From assembly GCA_905201915.1 (NCBI GenBank), contig CAJKQE010000016.1:1-36380 (forward strand): a stretch of 36,380 nt of DNA, given 5' to 3'. This document shows, one piece after another, positions 1 to 7,746 of the stretch; positions within the stretch are counted from its first letter, which is position 1; every line of letters starts with the position of its first letter. Position numbers and translations under genes: made by a program. Origin of the DNA: an uncultured Lachnospiraceae bacterium (lineage in GTDB: Bacteria; Bacillota; Clostridia; Lachnospirales; Lachnospiraceae). Under the pieces are notes generated by a model. The model saw nothing but the letters and a program-made list of their open reading frames with translations. It did not search any database and was not told the DNA's origin.

Positions 1-11
1 ACAGTAACTAT

Positions 12-26
12 GTGGCTTTCAGCCAC
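12..26. other. small hairpin at window edge
   Basis: Perfect 6-bp stem GTGGCT/AGCCAC with a 3-nt loop. It may be the remains of a terminator for a gene left of the window, but there is no clear T-run, so the role is unknown. The rest of positions 1-86 is the AT-rich leader of the AraC gene. Confidence 0.3.
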
Positions 27-86
27 TTTCACGGCACAGCTGTGAATAATTCAGGATTAATATTCATTCTTTTTAGGAGGTTTATT

Positions 87-980
87 ATGCCATTTAAAAG
101 TTTAGAATTGACTGAAGATGTGAAAATTGACAGTATTATTACGATTCATTATTTTGAATATATGAGTGACTATAGTTTCCCCGGAGAGCACCATGACTTT
201 TGGGAATTTTTATGTGTAGATAAAGGAGAAGTAGAAGTTACTGCCGACAATAGAGCTTACACTTTAAAAAAGGGAGAGATTATTTTCCATAAGCCTAATG
301 AATTTCATACCGTTCGTGCTAATGGAAAAAGTGCTCCTAATCTGGTGGTAATTTCCTTTGACTGTACTTCTCCATGTATGGATTATTTCGAGGATTTAAA
401 AACAAGCATTGGAGAACTTGAGCGTAATCTCATTGCTAAGATTATTTATGAAGCAAAGCACTGTATCAAAACGCCTTTAAATGATCCTCAGACAACAGAA
501 ATGGAAAGAAATACCAATGCTCCTTTCGGCTCAGAACAACTGATTAAAATTTATCTTCAAGCTCTACTGATTACCATGATCCGTAACTTACAGTTGGGAC
601 AATACTCCGCTCCAGCCACTAAATCTATGAAATTAAAGAATGATGATTTATTATATAATAAAATCACCACTTACTTAGAAGAACATATTCGAGAGCATTT
701 GAGTATTGAAACAATATGCCGAGATAATCTCATTGGTCGTTCTCAGCTTCAGAAGCTTTTCAGAGAACACGACCAGTGTGGTGTCATTGATTATTTTTCC
801 CGTTTGAAAGTAGAACTGGCAAAACAACTAATCCGTGAAAATCATCATAACTTTACACAGATATCAGAGTTTATCGGCTATAATTCTATTCATTATTTTT
901 CTCGTCAGTTTAAAAAAATAACAGGAATGACACCTTCCGAATATGCCTCTTCTATTAAAGTAATTTCTGATAGAAAATAG
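87..980 (+). CDS. AraC-family transcriptional regulator (cupin + AraC HTH)
   Basis: A 297-aa DNA-binding regulator. Residues about 10-100 form a cupin-type sensor domain (HHDFWEFLCVDKGEVEV ... GEIIFHKPNEFHTV), and residues about 195-295 form the double helix-turn-helix of the AraC family, ending in the usual GYNSIHYFSRQFKKITGMTPSEY signature. The start at 87 was chosen because AGGAGG sits at 75-80. An upstream in-frame ATG at position 12 lacks a ribosome binding site and would add 25 hydrophobic, unrelated residues. Such proteins usually respond to a sugar. The next gene downstream is nagB, so an amino-sugar signal is possible, but a palindromic element separates the two genes and the ligand is not shown by the sequence. 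Confidence 0.9.
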   Translation: MPFKSLELTEDVKIDSIITIHYFEYMSDYSFPGEHHDFWEFLCVDKGEVEVTADNRAYTLKKGEIIFHKPNEFHTVRANGKSAPNLVVISFDCTSPCMDYFEDLKTSIGELERNLIAKIIYEAKHCIKTPLNDPQTTEMERNTNAPFGSEQLIKIYLQALLITMIRNLQLGQYSAPATKSMKLKNDDLLYNKITTYLEEHIREHLSIETICRDNLIGRSQLQKLFREHDQCGVIDYFSRLKVELAKQLIRENHHNFTQISEFIGYNSIHYFSRQFKKITGMTPSEYASSIKVISDRK

Positions 981-1031
981 ACTTTCTGCATTTTAGCATT
1001 GTGTTTCCTTTCTGTTCATATTATAATGAAA

Positions 1032-1143
1032 GAAAATTTGTAACAGTTCAGCCATGCACAAATCCACAAAAATGGATTGGCAAGCTTGCTTGCAACAAGA
1101 CAATTTTGTTGGATTTGTATATGGCTGAACTGTTACGAAAATT
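1032..1143. repeat. MITE-like long palindrome flanked by 7-bp direct repeats
   Basis: A near-perfect inverted repeat runs from 1040 to 1136. The outer 16 bp (GTAACAGTTCAGCCAT against its exact complement ending at 1136) pair perfectly. Pairing then continues with one mismatch and one bulge to about 1079/1096, around a GCAAGCTTGC core. The direct repeat GAAAATT occurs just outside each arm (1032-1038 and 1137-1143), like a target-site duplication. There is no T-run after the right arm, so it is not a normal terminator. Best reading is a non-autonomous palindromic insertion or a large RNA hairpin upstream of nagB. Confidence 0.6.
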
Positions 1144-1185
1144 CAGAAAAAATATTCTACTACTTTATAAAAAGGAGAATGGGGA

Positions 1186-1914
1186 ATGAAAATCTATAAA
1201 ACAAAAAATTATGATGAAATGAGTAAAAAAGCGGCACATATTATTGCTTCTCAGGTTGTTTTAAATCCTGATTGTGTACTTGGTCTTGCAACAGGCTCCA
1301 CACCTGTAGGCACTTATAAAAATCTGATTGAATGGTATCAGAACGGAGATTTAGACTTCTCACAGATTACCTCCTGCAATCTTGACGAATACAGAGGTTT
1401 AAGCGGAGATAATGATCAGAGCTATCGCTATTTTATGAACCACAATCTTTTCGACCATGTAAATATTCGCAAAGAATGTACTTATGTTCCTGATGGATTA
1501 GACAAAGACAGCGATGCAGCATGCAAAGCTTACGAAGAAATCATCGAAAAAGTAGGTGGTATCGATTTACAGCTTTTAGGTCTTGGTCATAACGGACATA
1601 TTGGTTTCAACGAACCTGCAGATGAATTCCCAAAAACAACACACTGTGTAGACTTAACAGAAAGTACAATTCAGGCAAATAAACGTTTCTTTGAAAATGA
1701 AGCTGACGTACCTCGCCAGGCATACACAATGGGTATTGGCACAATTATGAGTGCAAAGAAAATCCTTGTTGTTGTAAGTGGTGAAGATAAAGCTGAAATC
1801 TTAAACAAAGTAATTAACGGACCAATTACTCCACAGGTTCCTGCTTCTATCTTACAGCTTCATCCTGATGTAACAATTGTAGCTGACGAAGCAGCTTTAT
1901 CTAAAACAAAATAA
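1186..1914 (+). CDS. nagB: glucosamine-6-phosphate deaminase
   Basis: A 242-aa cytosolic enzyme that converts glucosamine-6-phosphate to fructose-6-phosphate and ammonia, the committed step of amino-sugar catabolism. Family signatures are all visible: GLATGSTPVGTY (phosphate loop) near residue 33, NLDEYRGL near 65, and LGLGHNGHIGFNEP (catalytic His region) near 132. Length matches the short bacterial NagB form, without the C-terminal extension of E. coli. AAAAAGGAG precedes the ATG by about 7 nt. The upstream neighbour is an AraC regulator. nagA, usually close, is not in this window. Confidence 0.97.
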   Translation: MKIYKTKNYDEMSKKAAHIIASQVVLNPDCVLGLATGSTPVGTYKNLIEWYQNGDLDFSQITSCNLDEYRGLSGDNDQSYRYFMNHNLFDHVNIRKECTYVPDGLDKDSDAACKAYEEIIEKVGGIDLQLLGLGHNGHIGFNEPADEFPKTTHCVDLTESTIQANKRFFENEADVPRQAYTMGIGTIMSAKKILVVVSGEDKAEILNKVINGPITPQVPASILQLHPDVTIVADEAALSKTK

Positions 1915-1926
1915 TTTATCTAACTA

Positions 1927-1974
1927 AAACTGCTGTCACATTAAGAACTAACTTAATGCGACAGCAGTTTTTTA
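1927..1974. terminator. bidirectional Rho-independent terminator
   Basis: Stem AACTGCTGTC-x-CATTAAG pairs with CTTAATG-x-GACAGCAGTT, followed by TTTTTT on the plus strand and TTTT on the minus strand. It sits between the convergent nagB and the ABC permease, and its T-run overlaps the permease stop codon. Confidence 0.9.
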
Positions 1975-3222
1975 ATTCGTCTTAATTTTCTTTAATTCTT
2001 TCCATTTTAATCTATTTCCATAGTACATAACAGATGCGCTGTATATACGAATAGAAAACATTGTCACAATTACAATGGCAAGTGCCAAAAGAAGAATAGA
2101 AATTCCCATTTCCTGCATGGTAATTTCTCCGGTAATCAACTTAAAGGGGACCGCAAAAGGTGAAGAAATAGGAAGATAAACTGCCAATTTGGAAAGTGTT
2201 CCACTTCCACCTCCCATTACAGAAGTAAAATATCCCAGATAAAATCCAATAATAACAATAATACTCACCGGCATCATAGCAGAGTTTAAATCCTCGATTT
2301 TACTCACAGCAGCGCCACACACAGAATTCATTACTGCATAAAGAGCATACCCTAAAATAAAATAGATAATCAAAAATACCAGCGTTTTCGGTGTAAAACC
2401 TGAAATAGCTAAATCCACACCGGCAATCTGAAATCCAGCTGGAAGAATAAACTTATAACAAAATGCTGCAAAAGCCATCAATCCTCCCAGTTGAAGAAGC
2501 CCCACAGCTCCCATAGCCATACATTTCCCAATTAAGATTTTTGAAGGCTTAGCTGAAATAATCAAGGTTTCCATAACTCTGGAAGTCTTTTCTGAGGAAA
2601 TGGACATTGCCACACCATAACCATAATAATATACTGCAAAGAACATAACAAAAGTAAGCAAAAGCCCTACTACATATTCTGTTAAATTCATATTTCCGAT
2701 GAATTTCTGCGTGTAAGTAAGCGGTGTCTGAATAACGTCAACCTCTCCTTTTTCAAGTCCTTTTTCTGTAAGAAGATGGGATTGCCATATTTTATTGCAG
2801 GCATCTGCAATCGTATCTGTCTGTATTTTGCTTAAAAAATTACCCACTGTAATTTCAAGCACCGGAATTCCTTCTTTCTCCTGAATAGAAAGAATAGCAA
2901 CACTTCTGCTTTCATCCATATACTTTTCCAGTTCTTTTACTTCTGACTGCTCTATGGTATTAAAATTCATCCCCGGATAAGCTGCTTTAAGATACTGTAT
3001 ATCCTTCTCAAATACCCCTGTTTCGTCAAGCAGATAACAAGTTCCGCTGTATTCTGTCTTAGCTTCTGTGCTTTCTTCCCCTTTATCAAAGAAAGTCATC
3101 ACACGGGGAATGGCACACATAACACCTAAAAGCGCCATAATTACAATGGTAGAAATCCAGAAAGCTTTCTTTCTGACTCCCTCTTTAAATGTGTAAGAAA
3201 ATACGGTTAAAATCTGTTTCAT
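1972..3222 (-). CDS. ABC-2 type transporter permease (NatB-like)
   Basis: A 416-aa integral membrane subunit of an ABC exporter. The first membrane helix is near residues 20-40, followed by a roughly 145-residue extracytoplasmic domain and then about six helices from residue 185 to the C-terminus. This is the layout of the NatB/YhaP branch of ABC-2 permeases. It overlaps the upstream ATPase gene by 4 nt (ATGA), so the two are translationally coupled. NatB-type pairs have been linked to Na+ export, drugs or peptides. The substrate here cannot be read from sequence. Confidence 0.9.
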   Translation of the reverse strand: MKQILTVFSYTFKEGVRKKAFWISTIVIMALLGVMCAIPRVMTFFDKGEESTEAKTEYSGTCYLLDETGVFEKDIQYLKAAYPGMNFNTIEQSEVKELEKYMDESRSVAILSIQEKEGIPVLEITVGNFLSKIQTDTIADACNKIWQSHLLTEKGLEKGEVDVIQTPLTYTQKFIGNMNLTEYVVGLLLTFVMFFAVYYYGYGVAMSISSEKTSRVMETLIISAKPSKILIGKCMAMGAVGLLQLGGLMAFAAFCYKFILPAGFQIAGVDLAISGFTPKTLVFLIIYFILGYALYAVMNSVCGAAVSKIEDLNSAMMPVSIIVIIGFYLGYFTSVMGGGSGTLSKLAVYLPISSPFAVPFKLITGEITMQEMGISILLLALAIVIVTMFSIRIYSASVMYYGNRLKWKELKKIKTN

Positions 3223-4115
3223 TTGCTCTCCCCTGCCTTTCTGACGAAAATTTCTTGTAACGAAGGTTCCCTGATTTCAAATTTCAGAGGATAGATATTA
3301 TTCTCTGTCATTCGCTTTAAAAAACGATGTGCCATTTCATCTCCTTGTATCTTATATTCTGTCTCCGATGCTCTTTTTTCAAAAAGTTCCAGCCCTTCTG
3401 TCTCTGCCAATGTGCTTACATCTTCCTTTGCGGATACTACCAGATTTGTATGTCCGTACCCTGCTTTAATTTCCTTTAAATTTCCTTTTAAAAGAGTTTT
3501 TCCTCTGTCCAGAATAACCAGATTTTCACAATATTCCTCTACTGTTTCCATCTGATGCGTACTTAAAATAATATATTTTCCTTCTGATACAAGTTCTTTT
3601 ACCAGATTTTTCAAAACCTGTGCATTTACTGGATCTAAACCGGAAAAAGGTTCATCCAGAAAAATCAGTCTTGGATTATGTATAATAGCCGCAATCAACT
3701 GAATTTTTTGCTGATTTCCTTTAGACAACTTTTCTGCCGGTGTATTCTGGTATTCCATTACCTGCAGTCTTTCCATAAGATGCAATGCAGATTTTCTCGC
3801 ATTTTCCTTCTTCATGCCTCTTAATCTTCCAAAGTAAATTAATTGTTCTAATACTTTGGTTTTCATATAAATGCCTCTTTCTTCCGGAAGATATCCAAAA
3901 GAAAGTGTTTCCCTTGTAATAGGAGTGCCGTTCCACAGCGCTTCTCCTTCATCCGGTTGCATAATCCCCAGAATATTACGGATTGTCGTTGTTTTCCCTG
4001 CTCCGTTTGTTCCTAAAAGACCAAATACTCCGGGACTTTTCATTGCAAAAGATAAATGGTCTACTGCTATTTTTTCTCCAAATTTCTTTGTAATTTCTCT
4101 TACTTCTAATCCCAT
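3219..4115 (-). CDS. ABC transporter ATP-binding protein (NatA-like, DUF4162 C-terminus)
   Basis: A 298-aa ATPase. It carries Walker A GTNGAGKTTT (about residues 35-44), signature LSKGNQQ (about 130), Walker B LIFLDEP with D-loop SGLDP (about 150-162) and the H-loop His in THQ (about 188). The C-terminal 80 residues match the DUF4162 extension found on ATPases of the NatA/YhaQ type. AAGGAGG lies 5 nt before the start. The gene is the third of four in an operon (XRE regulator, DUF3169, ATPase, permease), which is the usual layout of a self-regulated efflux module. Confidence 0.93.
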   Translation of the reverse strand: MGLEVREITKKFGEKIAVDHLSFAMKSPGVFGLLGTNGAGKTTTIRNILGIMQPDEGEALWNGTPITRETLSFGYLPEERGIYMKTKVLEQLIYFGRLRGMKKENARKSALHLMERLQVMEYQNTPAEKLSKGNQQKIQLIAAIIHNPRLIFLDEPFSGLDPVNAQVLKNLVKELVSEGKYIILSTHQMETVEEYCENLVILDRGKTLLKGNLKEIKAGYGHTNLVVSAKEDVSTLAETEGLELFEKRASETEYKIQGDEMAHRFLKRMTENNIYPLKFEIREPSLQEIFVRKAGESK

Positions 4116-4126
4116 ATTACGCCTCC

Positions 4127-4882
4127 TTATTTTTTCTTTTCATATTCATACCAATAAATCAATGACTGAGAAACCCATATCACCATTAAAATTAAAAATG
4201 GCACTACCCCAACTTCCACAGCATTGGATAAGAGCAAAAGTCCGATAAAAACTGCCAGATACACAAACTGTGTTCTTAGATGTGTATAATATGCTGCCTG
4301 AAACAATCTTAATTTTTCTCTTTCATCACAGCTTGCCAGCCATTCTTTATTAAAATTCCAGCTAAAAAAATTGCCTCTTTTTTCCGGATTAATTTTCTTA
4401 TCATACTTTATCAGTTTCCCTATAAAGAATAAGTTCCAAAATACAATAACTGCATAAATCAAAATTGCCGTAACAGACATCATAGAAACTGTACGTGTTT
4501 CTGTATGCAGATTTGCAATGGAAATTCCTGAAATACACATTTCTCCTATCATAAGAATAGATAAAACACTCTGATATCTCTGAATACTTCTTTCCAGCCT
4601 CTCTGTCTCCTCTTCTGAGTCTTCATCCCACTGCTTCATCTTCCCAGCTGCTCTAAAAGTGAGCAACGGTGCTAAAATAAAAAGTACCAAAGATAAAAAC
4701 ATTAATCCCCAATCACTGTAATTCCCTGTAATTTTCTCTGCTTCCCGTAAAATATTTGCGATATCATCTTTAAATATAAAGCAAACTGCACTTCCCGCTC
4801 CTCCGATGAAAGCTCCTAAGAGCATCAATAGCCCTATTTGTATCATGCCCTGCACACGTCCCGTTTCCTTCTTCTTACTCAT
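4127..4882 (-). CDS. DUF3169-family membrane protein
   Basis: A 251-aa protein with a helix near residues 12-34, one near 60-78, a charged coiled segment (about 80-105, EDSEEETERLERS), and four further hydrophobic segments. Size and layout fit the DUF3169 family, commonly encoded between an XRE regulator and an ABC exporter. The start was placed at the third ATG of MRRMKMSKKK because AGGAGG lies 6 nt before it. The gene then overlaps the upstream regulator by 8 nt. Biochemical role unknown. Confidence 0.75.
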   Translation of the reverse strand: MSKKKETGRVQGMIQIGLLMLLGAFIGGAGSAVCFIFKDDIANILREAEKITGNYSDWGLMFLSLVLFILAPLLTFRAAGKMKQWDEDSEEETERLERSIQRYQSVLSILMIGEMCISGISIANLHTETRTVSMMSVTAILIYAVIVFWNLFFIGKLIKYDKKINPEKRGNFFSWNFNKEWLASCDEREKLRLFQAAYYTHLRTQFVYLAVFIGLLLLSNAVEVGVVPFLILMVIWVSQSLIYWYEYEKKK

Positions 4883-5087
4883 CTTCATCCTCCTCATATC
4901 TAAATATTTCTTCCACGGTTGCGTGGCACTCCTTTGCGATTTTCAAAGCAAGAGTTACAGACGGAGAATAATCTCCCCTTTCAATTAAGCTAATGGTTTG
5001 TCTGGAAGCTCCGACTCTTTTCCCCAGTTCCTGCTGATTAATACCGAGTCTCGCCCGATATTCCTTCAGACTGTTATATAATGGCAT
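4875..5087 (-). CDS. small XRE/Cro-type HTH regulator
   Basis: A 70-aa single-domain repressor-like protein. The helix-turn-helix (INQQELGKRVGASRQTISLIERGDYSPSVTLALKIAK) fills residues 15-52, and the tail is acidic (YEEDEDE). It is the first gene of the ABC exporter operon and is preceded by several TTGTCA half-sites, which suggests it represses its own operon. Autoregulation is inference. Confidence 0.9.
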   Translation of the reverse strand: MPLYNSLKEYRARLGINQQELGKRVGASRQTISLIERGDYSPSVTLALKIAKECHATVEEIFRYEEDEDE

Positions 5088-5129
5088 TCCTCTTTCTACC
5101 CCTCCTCCACGATTTTTTGACTTATTTTC

Positions 5130-5188
5130 TTGTCATTATGACAATTATACTTGTCATAATCATAGCAAATGACAACTTTATTTGTCAA
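5130..5188 (-). promoter_or_regulatory. promoter and operator array of the XRE-ABC operon
   Basis: Minus-strand -35 TTGACA (5188-5183) and -10 TATGAT, 18 bp apart. The same stretch holds five TTGTCA half-sites: one perfect 15-bp palindrome TTGTCATTATGACAA at 5130-5144, an inverted pair 5151-5157/5169-5175, and a single copy at 5182-5188. The sites overlap the promoter, as expected for an operator of the small XRE protein. Confidence 0.6.
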
Positions 5189-5246
5189 TAAAATTTTAAT
5201 TTTTATTTTGAAAGATTATAAGATGCTCTTTTCTATAAAACAATAA

Positions 5247-5275
5247 AAGAAGCTGTGTCAAAAACACAACTTCTT
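5247..5275 (-). terminator. terminator of the proA-CPBP operon
   Basis: Twelve-bp stem AAGAAG-x-TGTGT/ACACA-x-CTTCTT with a 5-nt loop. On the minus strand it is followed by TTTTATTGTTTT. It lies 8 nt downstream of the CPBP stop. Confidence 0.8.
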
Positions 5276-5282
5276 CATAGCT

Positions 5283-6008
5283 TTAATTCTTTACTTTTCT
5301 TTTTTCCATTCCCCACAAAACTCCCAAAGGAACTATGGTAAGAAGAACACCCAGCCACAACGGGACAGGAAACATTCCCAAAACCATTCCTAAGAAATTC
5401 ACAAAGAAATGACACCAGATTACATATTTTAAACTTTTATATTTATACATTACAGAACCAAACAACAGACCTGCGAAAAAAGCATAAGATGACTGGATGA
5501 TATTGCCATGTATAATTCCGAAATACAATGCCTGTAAAATATTAGCAGCCCAAAACGGAAAAGCTTTTTCCAATATTTTTAGTGTGAGTCCTCTGAAAAT
5601 CAGTTCCTCAACAAAAGGCGCTAAAAGCATAGTATAAACTACAGAGAAAAAGGTAGGGCTATACATTCCCAGACTTTCCATGACATTTCCGTAGTTTTCC
5701 ATTTCCTGAGGAAACATTCCTGAAATACCGGTAAGTGCAAAGCTGGTACAAAACTGAATTGCTCCTCCTAAAAGAGCAAGTCCCACCCATCCTGCAGGTG
5801 AAACAGCAATTTGCACTGTATTATCCTTCTTTTTCAAACTCTGATACCAAAATCCTCCGATAAGAAGTGTCACAAAATTAATCAACACACCATCAAAATA
5901 AGGAGGATAATCTCTCCAGAATAAAAATACAAGGCTTACCACACTCTGAACTGCCAGCCACATCACAACCGGCAAAAGGCTTTGTAAGATTGCTTTTGAT
6001 TTCTCCAT
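5283..6008 (-). CDS. CPBP-family intramembrane glutamic endopeptidase
   Basis: A 241-aa polytopic protein of the Abi/CAAX-prenyl-protease-like (CPBP) family. All active-site motifs are visible: EELIFRG (EExxxR) near residue 133, FGIIHGN (FxxxH) near 163, and HFFVN (HxxxN) near 199, on membrane helices. Members cleave peptides within the membrane, and some protect against bacteriocins. It begins directly after the proA stop codon with no gap, so it is in the same transcript. No partner or substrate is evident. Confidence 0.88.
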   Translation of the reverse strand: MEKSKAILQSLLPVVMWLAVQSVVSLVFLFWRDYPPYFDGVLINFVTLLIGGFWYQSLKKKDNTVQIAVSPAGWVGLALLGGAIQFCTSFALTGISGMFPQEMENYGNVMESLGMYSPTFFSVVYTMLLAPFVEELIFRGLTLKILEKAFPFWAANILQALYFGIIHGNIIQSSYAFFAGLLFGSVMYKYKSLKYVIWCHFFVNFLGMVLGMFPVPLWLGVLLTIVPLGVLWGMEKRKVKN

Positions 6009-7301
6009 TTATTTCTCTTCCTTACTGATTTCTTCAAAATGAAATAATTTCTTTCCTGAAGCATAATCCTGCACAGTCTGTCCCTGTCCAAATAACTTAT
6101 ATTTATAAGTCACCAGCCCTTCTAAACCTACCGGGCCTCTGGCATGAATTTTTCCTGTGCTAATTCCCACTTCAGCTCCAAATCCATATCGAAATCCATC
6201 CGCAAATCTGGTAGAACAATTATGATATACACCGGCAGAGTCTACCAGCTGCATAAATTTTTCTACATTTTCCTGATTTTCGCTTAAAATGCAATCTGTA
6301 TGATGAGAACCATAGGTGTTAATATGGCGAATTGCTTCCTCCAAATCTTCTACAATTTTCACAGAAATTGTCATATCTAAATATTCTGTATGAAAATCTT
6401 CTTCCTGCATTTCTTCACATTCTATAATCTGTTGTACTTCCTTCGTTCCTCTTATACTCACACCTGCCGCTTTTAAAGCTTTTTCTGCTTCCGGCAGAAA
6501 TTCCTGTGCAATCTGTCTGTTTACTAACAAGGTTTCCACTGCATTACAAGCTGCTGTATATTGTGTCTTAGCATCAATGAGAACCGGAATTGCCTTCTCT
6601 TTCTCATAAAAACTATCCACATAAATATGGCATACTCCATCTGCATGTCCCATAACAGGGATTTTCGTATGATTCATGATATACTGCACAAAGCTGTTGG
6701 AACCTCTGGGAATTAGCAAGTCTACACAATCGTGGCAGGATAGAAGTTCGTCAATTTCCTGATGCTGTTCTGCCTGAAGCATACAGCCTTCAGGCAATCC
6801 ACATTTTGTCACTGCCTGATAAATAATTTCAAATAAAACTTTATTTGTTCTGGCAGTTTCCTTCCCGCCTTTTAATACAGCACAGTTTCCGCTTTTAATA
6901 CAAAGAGATGATATTTGTACTAAAGCATCCGGTCTTGCTTCAAAAATAACCCCAATCACTCCAATAGGGCAAGTTACTCGATACAACTTCAAATTTTCAT
7001 CTAATTTTCTTGCAAGCTGTATTTTAGACAGCGGATCGGGCAGCTTTATCAACTGCTCAATGCCTTCTATAACTGCATTCAATTTTTCTTCGTCAAATTT
7101 CAGCCTTTTCATTACAGAAGGTAAAACACCTGCAGCTTTCGCAGCCTCCATATCTTCCTTATTGGCTTGAAAAATTTCTTCTTTATGTTCCTGTAATGCC
7201 AAAGCTGCGGCTTTTAAAGCCTGATTTCTGGTTTCCAATGAAAGAGCTGCCATTTTAGGGCTGTCTTCTTTCATTTTCTTTACTTCATTTCTGATATCCA
7301 T
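6009..7301 (-). CDS. proA: gamma-glutamyl phosphate reductase
   Basis: A 430-aa NADPH-dependent cytosolic enzyme that reduces gamma-glutamyl phosphate to glutamate semialdehyde, the second step of proline synthesis. Signatures: EARPDALVQI (cofactor region), QYTAACNAVETLLV with the catalytic Cys (about residue 252), and GPVGLEGLVTYKYKLFGQG near the C-terminus. Length is typical for ProA. The start has AAAGG upstream. The usual partner proB (glutamate 5-kinase) is not adjacent; a CPBP protease gene follows instead. Confidence 0.96.
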   Translation of the reverse strand: MDIRNEVKKMKEDSPKMAALSLETRNQALKAAALALQEHKEEIFQANKEDMEAAKAAGVLPSVMKRLKFDEEKLNAVIEGIEQLIKLPDPLSKIQLARKLDENLKLYRVTCPIGVIGVIFEARPDALVQISSLCIKSGNCAVLKGGKETARTNKVLFEIIYQAVTKCGLPEGCMLQAEQHQEIDELLSCHDCVDLLIPRGSNSFVQYIMNHTKIPVMGHADGVCHIYVDSFYEKEKAIPVLIDAKTQYTAACNAVETLLVNRQIAQEFLPEAEKALKAAGVSIRGTKEVQQIIECEEMQEEDFHTEYLDMTISVKIVEDLEEAIRHINTYGSHHTDCILSENQENVEKFMQLVDSAGVYHNCSTRFADGFRYGFGAEVGISTGKIHARGPVGLEGLVTYKYKLFGQGQTVQDYASGKKLFHFEEISKEEK

Positions 7302-7380
7302 ATTCCTTTCATCCTTTTCTCAATCCATAAGTCACTTGTTGTTTCATTATATCCTTTCTATCTGTCAAGCGCAATCTTTT

Positions 7381-7575
7381 CTACATCTGCTTTCTCACAA
7401 TTTTATATTCATCTTCCATCTGAAAATAAGGGCAGTTATAAAAAGTATCTGATAAAAAGCGGCTCATCTCATCTTCGTCTAAATTCACATCACAAATATA
7501 ATATCCTAAATCTTCATCATAAATATAATTACTACAGTACTCGCATCCTGCTGTTTTTCCTGATTTTTTTACCAT
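7381..7575 (-). CDS. small Cys-rich protein (DUF6472-like)
   Basis: A 64-aa protein with two Cys pairs, CEYC near residue 11 and C-(x)n-NCPYF near residues 28-49, in the pattern of the small Lachnospiraceae/Clostridia DUF6472 proteins. It probably binds a metal ion. The start is set at MVKKSGKTAGC, preceded by AAGGGA. A longer in-frame start 42 nt upstream has no ribosome binding site. Function unknown. Confidence 0.65.
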   Translation of the reverse strand: MVKKSGKTAGCEYCSNYIYDEDLGYYICDVNLDEDEMSRFLSDTFYNCPYFQMEDEYKIVRKQM

Positions 7576-7643
7576 TTTTTTCGTTCCCTTTCTATGCTTT
7601 CTATTCAGATATATCAAAAACTATATTCTTTGTCAAATACTCA

Positions 7644-7671
7644 TTGCAAATATAGTTATTAGTGCTATAAT
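7644..7671 (+). promoter_or_regulatory. trkAH promoter
   Basis: Extended -10 TGCTATAAT (TATAAT at 7666-7671) with -35 TTGCAA at 7644-7649, 16 bp apart, about 75 bp before the trkA start. Confidence 0.6.
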
Positions 7672-7746
7672 GAAACTTGATTTTTATATAATCTTTATGT
7701 CATTCTTATTTTTTTTATATTATCTTAATAATATTTGGAGGTTCTT

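Noticed and set aside
1001..1189. 62-codon open frame between the AraC gene and nagB
   Set aside because: It lies across the long palindrome, has no ribosome binding site and ends inside the nagB start; composition is not protein-like.
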